DNA from: Cylicocyclus nassatus
Taxonomy: Eukaryota; Nematoda; Chromadorea; Rhabditida; Strongylidae
Assembly: GCA_958299035.1 (NCBI GenBank)
Contig: CATQJL010000316.1
Coordinates: forward strand, 25,087,676 to 25,151,675
Direction: 5' to 3'
Length of the DNA: 64,000 nt
The translations under genes were made by a program, and so were the position numbers. This document shows positions 45,694-56,660 of the stretch, in pieces. The notes below the pieces were generated by a model. The model saw only the letters and a program-made list of their open reading frames with translations. It did no database searches and was not told the origin of the DNA. Position 1 is the first letter of the stretch. Every line of letters begins with the position of its first letter.

Positions 45694-46095
45694 TTACGTA
45701 AAACAGATATAGAAAGCAAAAGAAACTGCTGTAAACCGGATAAAAACGCTGCAGTAAGGTTTGAAATCTTTCATTTGGCGGCTTTTCAGAGTGTAAGGTT
45801 TCGCTCCAGGACCAGCAATTCCCAACACGGGGTTTTGATTTTTGATGCGTCCTTTAAATTTTCCCCCCGCATTGACGTTCCTGTTTCCTGGGACGTTGTC
45901 TGGATTGTTGCGCTTATTGTTCTGAGCAACAATCGCCCAAGCTGGAAAAAAATCGATGCGAAAGCACTGAGACAGAACAAGGTAAAGAAAAACGCACTTT
46001 TTACGATTTTTCGCAAAAAATTCTACCATAATCGAAGAGTTAAGGGCTGGGTGGTTGTCTGCATTATGAACAGAAGCAAGTTCTATAGAATGCAT
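45694..46095 (-). CDS. Exon-like frame inside the MULE-like element
   Basis: A 133-codon minus-strand frame includes QNNKRNNPDNVPGNRNVNAG, then GKFKGRIKNQNPVLGIAGPG and AKPYTLKSRQMKDFKP. The part below 45941 follows a strong splice-acceptor-like tract (TTTTTTTCCAG on the minus strand) and has the varied third bases of real coding sequence. The upstream part looks intronic. The fragment matches no family I recognise. A captured host exon is the simplest reading. A 150-codon frame on the other strand is judged a shadow. Confidence 0.35.
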   Translation of the reverse strand: MHSIELASVHNADNHPALNSSIMVEFFAKNRKKCVFLYLVLSQCFRIDFFPAWAIVAQNNKRNNPDNVPGNRNVNAGGKFKGRIKNQNPVLGIAGPGAKPYTLKSRQMKDFKPYCSVFIRFTAVSFAFYICFT

Positions 46096-46211
46096 GGAAA
46101 AACCGCGTGAAAAGTGTTAAACTAAGAGAAAAACAAGAGATTTTCAAAAACAAGATTTTTGCCCAATTTCTCGATCAAATCAAAAAATGTGGTTCTGGGA
46201 CGTTATCAGCG

Positions 46212-46460
46212 TGAAAATAGGGATCAAGAGCTTCAAAATGATATACAGCTCGCTAAAATTGGATTCGAAACAGCGAAGAAAAGGGTACCAGAGCCAAATG
46301 CCCCGCGCCCCGCGTTTGGGGTAGCGAGGTAGCGCGCAGCGCGCGGAGACGCAGACGAGCAGCGGAGACAGACCAGAGCCGACGGGGCATTTGGCTCTGG
46401 TCGTAGATCTCCGCAGGGTTTCAACGAAACCCCGCAACATTATACATCATTTTGATCGTC
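46212..46460. repeat. GC-rich hairpin inside the MULE-like element
   Basis: TACCAGAGCCAAATGCCCCG (46288) is complementary to CGGGGCATTTGGCTCTGGT (ending about 46401). The loop carries GCGCGCAGCGCGCGG. Weaker pairing extends outwards through AAAATGAT and ATCATTTT. It may be a MITE nested in the MULE-like element. Confidence 0.6.
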
Positions 46461-49394
46461 ATGACACGACGAGGAGAACTGACAACGTCGCAGGCTTTGA
46501 AAATCACTCATTAACGAGATAGAAGAGCGTTTTCGTGCGCGATTCTCTACGCAAGAATTAAGCGCAGTCTCTTGTTTTTATTTAACTGCAATAGCTTTCC
46601 TAAACTTCTGAAACTCTATTTTGGTCTATTGAGAGGTTAACTGAGTAATTTTGTCCTGAATTCTGGCGAAAATTCCACAGAAACCTTCTTTTTAACGTGA
46701 AAAAGGCTATGAAAACACTAATTTTCGGTTTTGCTGGAGTAAGCTAAAATTATTATTCCCTATATTTGCTTCATAAACATACGTTGCGATATAGTCAGGA
46801 CAATAACATCCAGGTGAAGCCCCGGATAACTTCTGTTTTTTTCAGGTGAAGGTTGTCCCTCATAGCCCCAAAAGTGAAGGTTACCAGAGTATGCGGCTCT
46901 ATGTATCGAAGGTATGGTTATGAGTATCATTCTTGAAAAGTACACATATTCGTGACCAACTTAAACTTCACAGCCCAAGTTGGGCTTTTCTGACGCAAAT
47001 GTACCGCATTCGTTACTGAACCTAAGGTCGATTCATGGGAAAATTCTATTTTGAAGTACAAAGCTTTATGGTGACTGAAGTCCATCTATATCGAGGTGAC
47101 TTCTATTGCCAACGTGCCATGCACATGTTTATTTAGGGCAAGCAATGACATCTTAGCAGTGCAAGAAATTGCTTTATGCTAATACTCTTTAATATAGAGC
47201 CATGTATGTATGACCCACAATGTTGCATTTTGAACAGAAATTAGCATAAATCATCAAGATGTGAACGATGAAAATTATCAAAGTATGCAACTACACAAGT
47301 TAGGGGTCCATATCTTTTCCTCCTGCAAGAGCGGACTCGTGAGCAGAAGAAAACGTAGTTCCTAGAACTGCTTGAGGCCGCAATTGGAGGGAGTTTCTCA
47401 GCGATTGTAAAAAGATACCCCTTGCTACAAAAAAGTTAGCTTTTCCAAAAAATGGATTAAGTTCGATTGAAGCTTCCCCTCATTCCCCCAGCTACAATGA
47501 TGTAATTAAGAACTAAAGTAGAATGAAGGTTGCCTTGTATTTGGACCAATTTATCAAAGCTTGTGTATCAAAGTTAGATGCATTTGTGTCAACAAGACAA
47601 GCACTGAAGTAAATTTGGAGCATGGGTGAAGTTATTGCGGCAAATTGCCTTTCTTAATATTCAAGCACAGTTCTTACAAGAAACTTGTATGTGTTAAGAA
47701 CACTATGCGACATTCTCTAATTGAGCAAAACTAAATTTGCAGGTGTTTGCTGCCATCCGGAAAACTTGAGAGAGAACACAATGAAGTTTCACGCTAATTC
47801 CGTAATACGTCTAGGAAACTTGCTAATTGCAGCCAAATTTTTTGAAGTTGCCTTAGGAGTTGCCTTTTCCCAAAAACTCGTTAGCTGCATTGCGAAACAG
47901 ATGGAGAGTCGAATCTTTGACCCTGGATTTAATGAGCTTTTCTTGCTTAAAGGAAAAGCCTAGGTAGCAAGTAATAGTTGGGTATCGCTTCATCTAGCCA
48001 AACAGGAAAGGTGGGAAGCTGATTTCCAAATCAAGCTTCTGCAAGTTCAGCGCGTCTACGCTTTGAAAATGCTTTTCGCAGACCAGAGTGCAACGGATTT
48101 CTCCTTTTTTGGGTGTCTCTTCCTAGTCTATCCTTGTTTTTTGAGCTAAATAGCATTTTTTTGCAGCTAAGGCCATTGCACACTAAAACGCATCCTAGAC
48201 CAGTCACTGCATTCGCCTTCACTTTTCAATTATGGTACCTCGTGCTACTTCAACACCAAATCTTTCTCAGTGTACAATTCATATAGAACTTACTTCAAAA
48301 CGCATTTGTCGGTAAGGGTAGTATCTAATAATAGTGAGTGCTAGCACCACTTTGAAATAAATCTTACTCAGCGGTACCAATGGTGAACATTCCGCTTTCA
48401 AACACTTCATTCTGCATTGTTGACATTAAGTCTTGTAGAGCTTGGTTTGTTCTATCGAACATTGTGTTTCCTCATCTTATGTCTATGTTGAGGCGCTATA
48501 TGTTGTTAACCACAAAAAAACTATGTGCTGTTGGAAAGAGTTGATTAAAAGAAGCTAAATTCGCTAATGTCCAACTTAAAATTTCGACAAGATTAAGCAA
48601 TGAAGAAAAAATCAGAAAAATAAGAATGAAAGCCTGTGCGGCTATGAAGTCTACCTTGATGAGCGATGAGCTTCGGAGCTAGTTTTTGTACTACTTGAAG
48701 TTGAACCAAGAGAAAAGGCAACATGGGTATTCGCTTCGCGTTGGAAAGTAGGCGATGATGACGGAAATCTATGGTAAAAAACCTCATCATCTATTTATTC
48801 CTATGTGCTCCACTACAGCCTTCTTCTCCGTTGTACTAAACAATAAACTACATGAACTGCGCTACATAATTTTCCGACTTCTATAAATATCTGTTGTGTT
48901 TCACAGTTGATTATATATGACACAATTAATGTCGTAACATTGCCTTTGACATTCTGTCGATTTTCTCATACCACTTTACCAGTGCAACCGTTTATCTCTG
49001 TTTCTCACTGAATAAAAAACTGAATAAAGATCTAAATAAAGGCAACATTTCTAGCTATCTACGCGCGCTAAGAAGGTAAATGTGAAGCTTTCATTGATAT
49101 AGATGTGCGGTCTCTCCTCGCAGAGTTTGTTCTTTATTTGCTGTTTCTCCGGCGTTCAAAGAATGATCATAGCATATCTCGTCAAATTTCTCTTTAAATG
49201 CAGTTTTTCAGTATTGATGCAATTCTTGGGCTCTTTCTGTCTGTCCTTTCACTTCTTGCGTCTAAAGCGAATCACCAACTTACTAGGTATGCCAGGCGCT
49301 TGTTCAGATGCGCTCACGGCATGTTAGATATCACAGTATCGTTTTTGAAAGAAAAATGGGTTTTTGTATTCACAGGGTGCACACATTCATTATA

Positions 49395-50820
49395 CAGTGC
49401 TGGCCAAAAGTTTGCAGCCACTCCAGAATCTTGCTATATCTTACTCTGTTTCGCATAAAACGATTCCAAATTATGACTTTACGTGCATTTCACACTACTT
49501 AACACTATGTCAAGAAATTTTGCAGTTACATGCACACCGAAGGGGTCTTTGGGGAAAATGGTGAAAACGGCTGAATTGAGGTTGGTCAAAACTTGCAGCC
49601 ACTTTCTTCTAAATGTCTTTAAAAAACTTGTCACAACTTGTCACTTTCCAGTATGTGGGCTACAGATGCACCAATAAACCTTGAGATATGCAGTGCAGCC
49701 AGCTTTCATCAAACTCCCAAAAAGGGAACTTTACGGAGCAAAGTTGCTTGAGCGCAAGTTGACCGCAAAAATTGATTAAATTATGAGGTTGTTGAGAAAT
49801 CATCGGCTGATCTATGCTCCTATGAAAAGGTTGCACCATCTGGACGTTTAGTGGCGGTTTGCGAATGTGACAGAAAAGGCATTAGTTGGCATGTTTAAAA
49901 AACTACCATCACCTTAACTGAGATTCGGAGCACCTTTCGGCTCAAAAATTGGGTTCAGCGGTCTGAGAAGTTCTCAAACTTGGCTAGAACATTGCTTTGA
50001 GGAAGACGAGCATTGGTCCGGAGCTCGGAGAACTCTAATGAAAACATGGAGGCGCTACTGCCAGAAATAACTTTTTGCAATTATCACACCTAGGAAATGT
50101 TTAATTTGCCAAAGGGATTAAGCAGCTGTGAAGACTGTCCAAATTTTTTTCTGGCAGTAGCGCCTCCATGTTTTCATTAGAGTTCTCCGAGCTCCGGACC
50201 AATGCTCGTCTTCCTCAAAGCAATGTTCTAGACAAGTTTGAGAACTTCTCAGACCGCTGAGCCCAATTTTTGAGCCGAAAGGTGCTCCGAATCTCAGTTA
50301 AGGTGATGGTAGTTTTTGAAACATGCCAACTAATGCCTTTTCTGTCACATTCGCAAACCGCCACTAAACGTCTAGATGGTGCAACCTTTTCATAGGAGCA
50401 TAGATCAGCCGATGATTTCTCAACAACCTCATGATTTAATCAATTTTTGCGGTCAATTCGCGCTCAAGCAACTTTGCTCCGTAAAGTTCCCTTTTTGGGA
50501 GTTTGATGAAAGCTGGCTGCACTGCATATCTCAAGGTTTATTGGTGCATCTGTAGCCCACATACTGGAAAGTGACAAGTTGTGACAAGTTTTTTAAAGAC
50601 ATTTAGAAGAAAGTGGCTGCAAGTTTTGACCAACCTCAATTCAGCCGTTTTCACCATTTTCCCCAAAGACCCCTTCGGTGTGCATGTAACTGCAAAATTT
50701 CTTGACATAGTATTAAGTAGTGTGAAATGCACGTAAAGTCATAATTTGGAATCGTTTCATGCGAAACAGAGTAAGATATAGCAAAATTCTGGAGTGGCTG
50801 CAAACTTTTGGCCAGCACTG
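49395..50820. mobile_element. Tc1-like foldback element, 1,426 bp
   Basis: Ends are CAGTGCTGGCCAAAAGTTTG and the inverted copy, flanked by TA (49393-49394 and 50821-50822). The two 674 bp arms are almost identical (a 64-codon frame is the same on both strands) and leave a loop of about 80 bp (50069-50146). CAGTGCTGGCC is the terminus of the Tc1 family. There is no transposase, so it must rely on one elsewhere. The arm copies at 21.4 and 27.9 kb lack the element at the matching place, proving insertion. Confidence 0.9.
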
Positions 50821-51067
50821 TATTAATATTAACATTTTCGACTGTGGTACAGAAAGTGGCAACCTCTATTCAAGCTCAAAAGTACATTCCGCAAAATCAC
50901 GCGTTCTTTGAGCTTACGCTGTTTTCCGACCATTGCACAACGCCGCTTTGTGCATTGAATCACAGTATGCGAAATGTAGGGTTGAGATGAGCTACAATCG
51001 CAGAAGTCCAAAAAGCAATCTAATCCTTCATCTCAACTTACCATTTTGTAGGTGTGGAACTGTGATT

Positions 51068-51395
51068 TTTGCTTTTTATTTATTTTACACTAGATGGCTT
51101 ACCCGGCTCCGCCCGGCCCTGTCATTATTTTATTCGTAATCAGCATGCTCGATTACCCCCCTGTACCAACTCCCAGCCCCGTAGCTCAAATTTTGCAAAA
51201 AATCGATAAAATCGATATCGATCGATGACGAAAAGTAGCCTATGACACCCGCCGGGGCCCGAAGTGTATGTGTGCCAAGTTTGGTCCAGATCGGTTCAGA
51301 AATGGAATTTTCTATTCGGAACATACGTACAGACAGACATACAGACAGACATACAGACAGACAAACAGACATTCAGCTTTATATATAAGATTATT
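51068..51395 (+). mobile_element. Short interspersed repeat with CAGACAGACATA tail
   Basis: It starts CACTAGATGGCTTACCCGGC, contains AAGTTTGGTCCAGATCGGTT, and ends with tandem CAGACAGACATA units and TTTATATATAAGATT. This combination is common at the ends of short repeats in invertebrate genomes; I cannot name the exact class. It is absent from the matching position of the arms. TTATTT-like bases lie on both sides. Confidence 0.55.
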
Positions 51396-51453
51396 TCATT
51401 TTTTAAAAGAAAAATGGGTTTTTATGGAGATTGAAGATCTAAGTTAAGGTAAG

Positions 51454-51672
51454 TGTAGTGGAACGCGTTGAGTCGTTGATTATTAGAGAAACACAAGGGT
51501 TCCCCTTATATCGGCGTACATGCCGCGGAAACACTGAGAACAAATTGATAATAGACATAGCAACGCGTAAACATTCAAGGTGCGGCGGGTACGCCGCAGC
51601 CACATAGGCCGCCTCAGCCTTACCTATTAATAACGAAACGGGTTCTAGTTCACGATGAACAGCTCCACAACA
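51454..51672 (+). mobile_element. Probable solo LTR, 219 bp
   Basis: It begins TGTAGTGG and ends CCACAACA (TG...CA), with GTAAG before and TTAAG after, a near-perfect 5 bp duplication. It interrupts alignment with the arms between sequences matching 21700 and 21715, so it is an insertion. GC-rich hairpin-like sequence (GCGGCGGGTACGCCGC) lies inside. No internal retrovirus-like region is present. Confidence 0.45.
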
Positions 51673-51860
51673 TTAAGATTTCAGTCAAACATCCCAAGTG
51701 CACGAGACCGCATGCCTGAAAACCACCGAGAAGCGCAGTTCAAATTGAAGGTCTAAAATCTGGACTTTGCAATGTCTATCCTCTTTTTTCAACGTCCTTC
51801 ATCAGAAATGTCCTAAACAAAAGCATATTGCTTTCTTTGCTTTTGTAAGAGATGCAATTT

Positions 51861-52199
51861 CTAGCACTTTGCTTTTAAAGTCATTCATCTTTATATGCAG
51901 TCAATGAGAATTGCTGATTATCTGACCCCCGTCCTGGGCGGCGGCGTGGCGCTGTACAGTCTGCCCCAATCCTAACCAGGCCAAAATTGGCATGGCGGGA
52001 GCCCGCGTCGCTTAGGTTTTGCGTCACGTATGCGAGCGCAGCGTCCAGGCATTATGCCAAGTATCAAGCCAAAATCAGTCTCGTTGGAGTTCTTTTCGCG
52101 TTTTCGTCCATTTTCCTTGCTTTTTTCATCAGATTAATTGCTTACAGATATTTCTAAGTCAATCTAGGCATTGCACACTTGAATAGTATTTGATCAAAA
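51861..52199. other. Intergenic, with GC-rich patch
   Basis: A GC-rich patch at 51930-52060 (GGGCGGCGGCGTGGCGC) lies just upstream of the candidate gene. No promoter element is clear. Confidence 0.35.
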
Positions 52200-53444
52200 C
52201 ATGGTTAGTATTTTCGCGGCTGAGTTTGATTCTCATATCTCTTTTTGTTTTTTTTGCAGTTTCCCATCAAACAAGTGCATGTTGATAAACGACAAAAACT
52301 TGTAAGTCTTCGTTTGTTTTTTTGCATGTCACTGAATCCCTATCTGTTTCCTGTCCTAGCCCCCCGTGTATGTAATGCAAGAAGATCAAGTGAATGCCGC
52401 TAAGTTCTTCTGTGATGGAGGTAAGTATGCTTTTATTTTATTTTATTTTATTCTTTGTTTTTATTTCTTTTTTAACTTTGTTTTTTTCAGGTCGATGCGG
52501 GAAACCACTCGAGCCGTTCACTGCACGAGCTACAGGTATGTCAGATTATGTGTTCTCATACTGTAAAGCTGTTTTCAGAATTTCTATAGCGGTCACGGCC
52601 CTGATATACGAGCCACTGCGGCAAGACTTCGTCCCGGTTCGGTGAGTCACACTCATGACACTCAATACGAATGTCATTCATTATAAAATTTGTAGGTTCA
52701 CCATATCATTCCTAACATCAAAAAGACAGCGGCCGACTTGCGTTTCAACACCGTAAGTAATATTTTCTATTCGATCAGTTTCATATTACATCACTCAAAT
52801 TGTTGCAAAGTCAGCTTTTGACAATAATGTTACGTTCTCCTGAATTTCTGCAAAAATTAAAGATGTCCATTCATGTAAATTGTCGTTGTATGTTTCTACA
52901 TATTAAGCCTGACGTCGCACATCGACTACCAGTTAGTATGAGGGTTGACATCAAGACCATCGCCGAAAATCTTCAGTGGGAGAATTATGAAAATGTGAGA
53001 CATTTTTTCTATGTACTCTTTTATCTCAAGAGGAGATTTTAAGGTGACATTTTTTATCCCGGAAGTAAAAATAATGGCACGGGACCTCCGCCGTGTGATT
53101 TTTTTCTATAAATTGTACTGATATGCATGCGGTGATACTGATAACACTTGTGCTTAAGCAAGGAGAAGAGATCCGGACGAGGCAACACTTAATGCGGAAA
53201 TCGATAAAACACTTATGGTTGAACCCAACAATGGAATAGAGTTGTTGACAGAGAACAATCCTTCCGTAAGTTCAAAGCAACTACTTTGCTATCCCTTAAT
53301 AATCTTACTACATAAAAGGATAGAGTTGCTTCAGCAAGTATCGGATAAAGCCACTGAAACACTAGAGCTCACAGAGTCAATGCAAATCTCGTATAATCCA
53401 ACACTAGAGCTTACGGAATGCAAATCTCGTACAATCCAAATACG
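52200..53444 (+). CDS. Candidate multi-exon gene of unknown function
   Basis: Eight exons with good splice sites can be drawn: 52260-52301, 52360-52420, 52491-52535, 52579-52641, 52696-52752, 52908-52994, about 53161-53265 and 53319-53444. Introns are mostly 43-155 bases, typical of nematodes, with T-rich tracts before AG. Exons 4-6 read cleanly as NFYSGHGPDIRATAARLRPG, VHHIIPNIKKTAADLRFNT and PDVAHRLPVSMRVDIKTIAE. This frame joins a start at ATG 52394. Exons 1-3 are also open in a different frame (FPIKQVHVDKRQKL, PPVYVMQEDQVNAAKFF, GRCGKPLEPF), which does not join exon 4 as drawn. Exon 7 (DPDEATLNAEIDKTLMVEPN) likewise needs a phase change. It may be a real gene with an exon I misplace, alternative splicing, or a recent pseudogene. 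No family is recognised. Confidence 0.4.
53361..53442 (+). repeat. Tandem duplication of about 40 bp in the last exon
   Basis: ACACTAGAGCTCACAGAGTC...TCTCGTATAATCCA is followed by ACACTAGAGCTTACGGAA...TCTCGTACAATCCA, giving a repeated LELTE..QISYNP peptide. Confidence 0.75.
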
Positions 53445-53959
53445 GTGAGTGCTGCGGTAAAATAGACGAATGGTACACTTAACGTCTTGAGTGTATGTTG
53501 ATTATTGATGTTTTATTTACTTGGGTATGCTGCTCGAAAATGAAAACGACTCATTCGCGTTTGGAGGTGGATGACCTACATACTATTCTCTATCTACTAT
53601 TCTATCTGCATCTACGTTCCACCCTGCCCCGACCATCATCCCGTGCATATGTGTGCACTCCTTTAACTTCCCCCGTCATTGCATATTCCCTAACCTGAGT
53701 GGAGCTATATTTCATGTTTCACTACTTCTGCATTTTTGGAATGCCGATTGGTGAGTTTGTAGCATGATGTACAAACGTTTAAGTCAGTTAAGGTTGCACA
53801 TTGTGGGAACAAAGGTGATTCTCCACTGTTGCAACCTCTTTGCTGACAAACGATGTTTGCATTATGATTTTGCATGTGGTTTGCAAGTTCAGCAATGTCA
53901 AAATCTGCGATTGCCACTAACGCCGCTTGTCTGCCCTTAAGCATGCTGACACAAAATGT
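53445..53959. other. Sequence between candidate gene and transposase
   Basis: A 106-codon minus-strand frame (53705-54025) overlaps the transposase start and matches nothing known. No terminal repeat of the transposase element was found here. Confidence 0.35.
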
Positions 53960-55623
53960 GGTATGATAAATAGGTGGTATTTGTTTCAGAGAGCACAGCT
54001 TCTCGAAGTTCAAAGGTGCACACACTGCGTCCGCTCATATGAGCAGAAACTTGAGAGCACAAAGCAAAAGAGAAGACGTGCAAATTCTACGAGAAAAAGG
54101 GTCGTCTACGGACGTCGAGCAAGACTGATAGTAACTAGCGTTTACGCCTTGTTCAAGGAATTGAGAAGCACACTTAGAGATACTTGTGCAGGAGAGGCTT
54201 TCAAATCACCCAGAGACATGACGACGCTGGCATGTGGTATCTCAAAAGATACATACACGAAGATGTTGAGAACCCAAGAATCTGACAATGTTGAAAGAAG
54301 GAAAACCCACTCAAGGAAAGATACCATAACGGCAGCACTAAACAAGCATGGGCCTGAGTGGGGTGACGATAAAGCTAGCGGTCCATCATAATTTGAGGGA
54401 TGAGAGGGATATCACCATAAGAAGTTTGCATGAAGAGCTTTCCTCCGTCTACGAAAATTTCAGCCTTTCCAAAACAACCCTGCACAGACTCTTCGAGGTC
54501 TCGGATTTTCGTTCAAGATTAACAAGAGGCAATCCTTCATTTTTGAAAGGGCCGACCTCATCGCGAAAAGAAGAAGTTACCTGCAAGCTAGCTTCCGCTA
54601 GAGAAGAAGCGGATTACATCGTCTTTATGGATGAGACATGGATATTTAGCGGAATGACAAAAAGGCGCGGTTGGAATGACAACACTATACCTATATTTGC
54701 GTCACGTGCAACTATGGAAAGATATTCATGTGGTGGAAGAGCAGCAAGCAAGAATAAAGGAAAGCGTGCAATAGTTGTTGGCGCCATAACGGAAGACGGT
54801 GTAATCCCAGAATGCACCAAGGTGGTGGTCAGCGGGGTGCGAGATTTAGATGGAGACTACCACAAGGACATGAACTCGGATTTATTTGAGATGTGGTTGA
54901 GTGAAGCTCACATGATAAGGCGTGCAGATGCCAAGCGCATTAGTCTAGTAATGGATAACGCGCCTTATCACTCAAGGCAAAGAGAAGATACCAACAACTT
55001 CTTCTACAAAAAACCAGATACGAGAATGTCTAAGTGCGCGAGTGCGAGTTACGGTTCAAGAAAATGCCACGAAGGCCGGTTTGTTGAAACGCGTAAGCTC
55101 TAGTCAACTAGAAGAAGCAGCAACCTTTTTCATTCAGCTTGAAGACCATGTGCAAGCGCGAGGGGGATACTCTGCCGTACGCAGTTATGCTACGGAAAAA
55201 ATTTGCGAGGAGTTTGGGGTCAATTTGATCAGGGTCCCACCCTTCCATTGCATTTTCAACCCAATTGAGTTGTGCTGGTCTCAGCTTAAAGCATTCTTAA
55301 CCAGATGCGGAAGGACAGCCGACAAAGTTGAGGTGGTACGTGCATAACAAAAATGTCCCCTGAAGACTCCATGATTGTGACCAAAACACAAAGGGCCATG
55401 CAACATGAAAGCATGATTTAGGTGAAGGAACGGACGATACAATGAATGGCGACTGTTTCCACAGAACTGACGGTCGGATGGTTCCGAGAGGCGATGTGGC
55501 ATGTAAGCCAAGCGCGGGAGAAGGAGGCAATAAATATGAAAGATGAATATCTATCATCATCCTCGTCTATTGATATAGACAGCGAGGACGAAACCGATGA
55601 CTCATATATATGTATTATCATCT
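53960..55623 (+). pseudogene. IS630/Tc1/mariner-group DDE transposase, frameshifted
   Basis: The N-terminal helix-turn-helix region (about 54080-54345) has ALFKELRSTL and TLACGISKDTYTKMLR. The catalytic part reads FMDETWIFSG (first Asp), ISLVMDNAPYHSRQRED (second Asp, 54954) and LIRVPPFHCIFNPIELCWSQ (Glu, 55267). About 103 residues separate the second Asp and Glu, far more than the 34 of Tc1 or mariner. The C-terminus has VGWFREAMWHVSQARE and an acidic SIDIDSEDETDD tail ending at TGA 55621-55623. Frames change near 54360, near 55035 and between 55347 and 55440, so it is inactive unless short introns are present. No terminal inverted repeats were identified. The motif order is that of the DDE_3 superfamily of eukaryotic transposases. 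Confidence 0.8.
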
Positions 55624-55776
55624 GATGAAAACTGACTTTCACGCAAATGTGATGATTTGTCCATATGATGTACTATACATGAAGTAATATAAAGAAGCCT
55701 ATACGACTAGTGCATTACGTAAACATTTATTGTGACTTCATTCAATGAAACAAAAAGTTAAACAACAATAATAAGG

Positions 55777-55882
55777 GTTGTTTCATACTGCAGTCGCTGC
55801 AGCAACAGCAGTCAATCGATCAATATACTTTACCCGCTCCGATATGACTGCAGCTGCTGCAGCTACTGCAGTATGAAACAAC
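55777..55882. mobile_element. 106 bp hairpin MITE, copy 1
   Basis: GTTGTTTCATACTGCAGTCG at one end is mirrored by CTACTGCAGTATGAAACAAC at the other. The middle holds several CTGCAG and GCAGC units. A second copy lies 137 bp downstream. Target duplications are not clear. Confidence 0.75.
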
Positions 55883-56018
55883 TCTAGGACGTGGTACAAA
55901 CACTACAAAAACAAAATAATAGAAACAAACATAGATCCGTTTCGTTCCTACCCTTAGACGGAAACATATAAAATTTGCTTTCCCCGGAACTCATCAGTAA
56001 GGAGGGAGGGCAGTAAGA
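55883..56018. other. Spacer between the two hairpins
   Basis: Nothing recognised. Confidence 0.4.
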
Positions 56019-56120
56019 GTTGTTTCATACTGCAGTCGTGCAGCAGCTGCAGTCAGAAGGCGGGCAAAAGATATTGATCGATCGATAGTCGTTGCTGCAA
56101 CGACTGCAGTATGAAACAAC
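56019..56120. mobile_element. 102 bp hairpin MITE, copy 2
   Basis: It has the same ends as copy 1 (GTTGTTTCATACTGCAGTCG and ACTGCAGTATGAAACAAC). The loop has ATCGATCGAT where copy 1 has CAATCGATCAATA, so loops are related but diverged while ends are kept. Confidence 0.75.
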
Positions 56121-56169
56121 CTCAAGCACACACTATGCATGAGAAAGCCAAGAAAAGTATGCAAAAAGA

Positions 56170-56660
56170 AAGAAGTATGTAAACCAAATCACTGAAGAGC
56201 CGTACACTATACAAGAAAGCCACGAAAACTAAAAAGGAAAAAAAAGTATGTAAACAAACCTGCAAATCACTGGAGATTCATTTCAGCAACAAATCACACG
56301 GCCGAAAGATGCGTCACAGCGCAATCACCGCATGAAAACCGCATGCTCTGGAAAATGATACTCAGCTAATGTTAAATGAGAATTCAGGATTTGTACGCAG
56401 CCAAATCCAGCAATTTACAAGACAAAGCCAAAAAATAAACAGAATACAAGACAAGCAAAAAAGCACGTAAATCGACTTTCGAATCACTGGAAAGACTTAC
56501 AGCAATAAACCACATGAAATACAGATGTCACACATGCGTCACAGCGCAAGCATCACAGCAATCATGGCATATAACCGCATGCTCTGAAAAATGATACTCA
56601 GCCGACCGGGCAAATGAGAATTTGCGATTTGTACGCAGCCAAATTAGAGATCGATACCCG
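56170..56660. repeat. Tandem repeat, about 225-240 bp unit
   Basis: TGCGTCACAGCGCAA, CCGCATGCTCTG, AAATGATACTCAGC and TTTGTACGCAGCCAAAT recur in the same order 225-238 bp apart (for example GCGTCACAGC at 56311 and 56536). A shorter partial unit lies before them at about 56130-56230. Confidence 0.7.

Larger units (their letters stand above)
45589..46915. mobile_element. MULE-like element with 9 bp target duplication
   Basis: GGTTATGAG occurs at 45580-45588 and 46916-46924. Just inside are the inverted ends (C)ATACCTTCGATA and TATCGAAGGTAT. A 9 bp duplication is the mark of Mutator-like elements. The inverted termini are short (12 bp). The left part carries an exon-like segment on the minus strand; the right part carries a GC-rich hairpin and an AAAAGTGAAGGT motif. 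No transposase is present. Confidence 0.7.
46925..51860. repeat. Third, diverged copy of the giant-repeat arm
   Basis: Collinear with 16722-21900: GAAAAGTACACAT, CAAGTTGGGCTTTTC, TACCGCATTCGTTACTG, then ACGTAGTTCCTAGAACTGCT, then TTCAACACCAAATCTTTCTC, then GAATGATCATAGCATAT, then GAGCTTACGCTGTT, then CAATGTCTATCC. Substitutions and indels are frequent, so it is much older than the split of the two arms. It contains three insertions absent from the arms: 49395-50820, 51068-51395 and 51454-51672. It stops before the Penelope-like part. Confidence 0.8.

Noticed and set aside
45658..46110. 150-codon plus-strand frame.
   Set aside because: It lies opposite the minus-strand frame with the better codon pattern and splice acceptor, inside the MULE-like element; judged a shadow.
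51330..51375. Regular CAGACAGACATA units as a CRISPR-like array.
   Set aside because: The units are a 12 bp simple repeat without spacers at the end of a short interspersed repeat in a eukaryotic genome.
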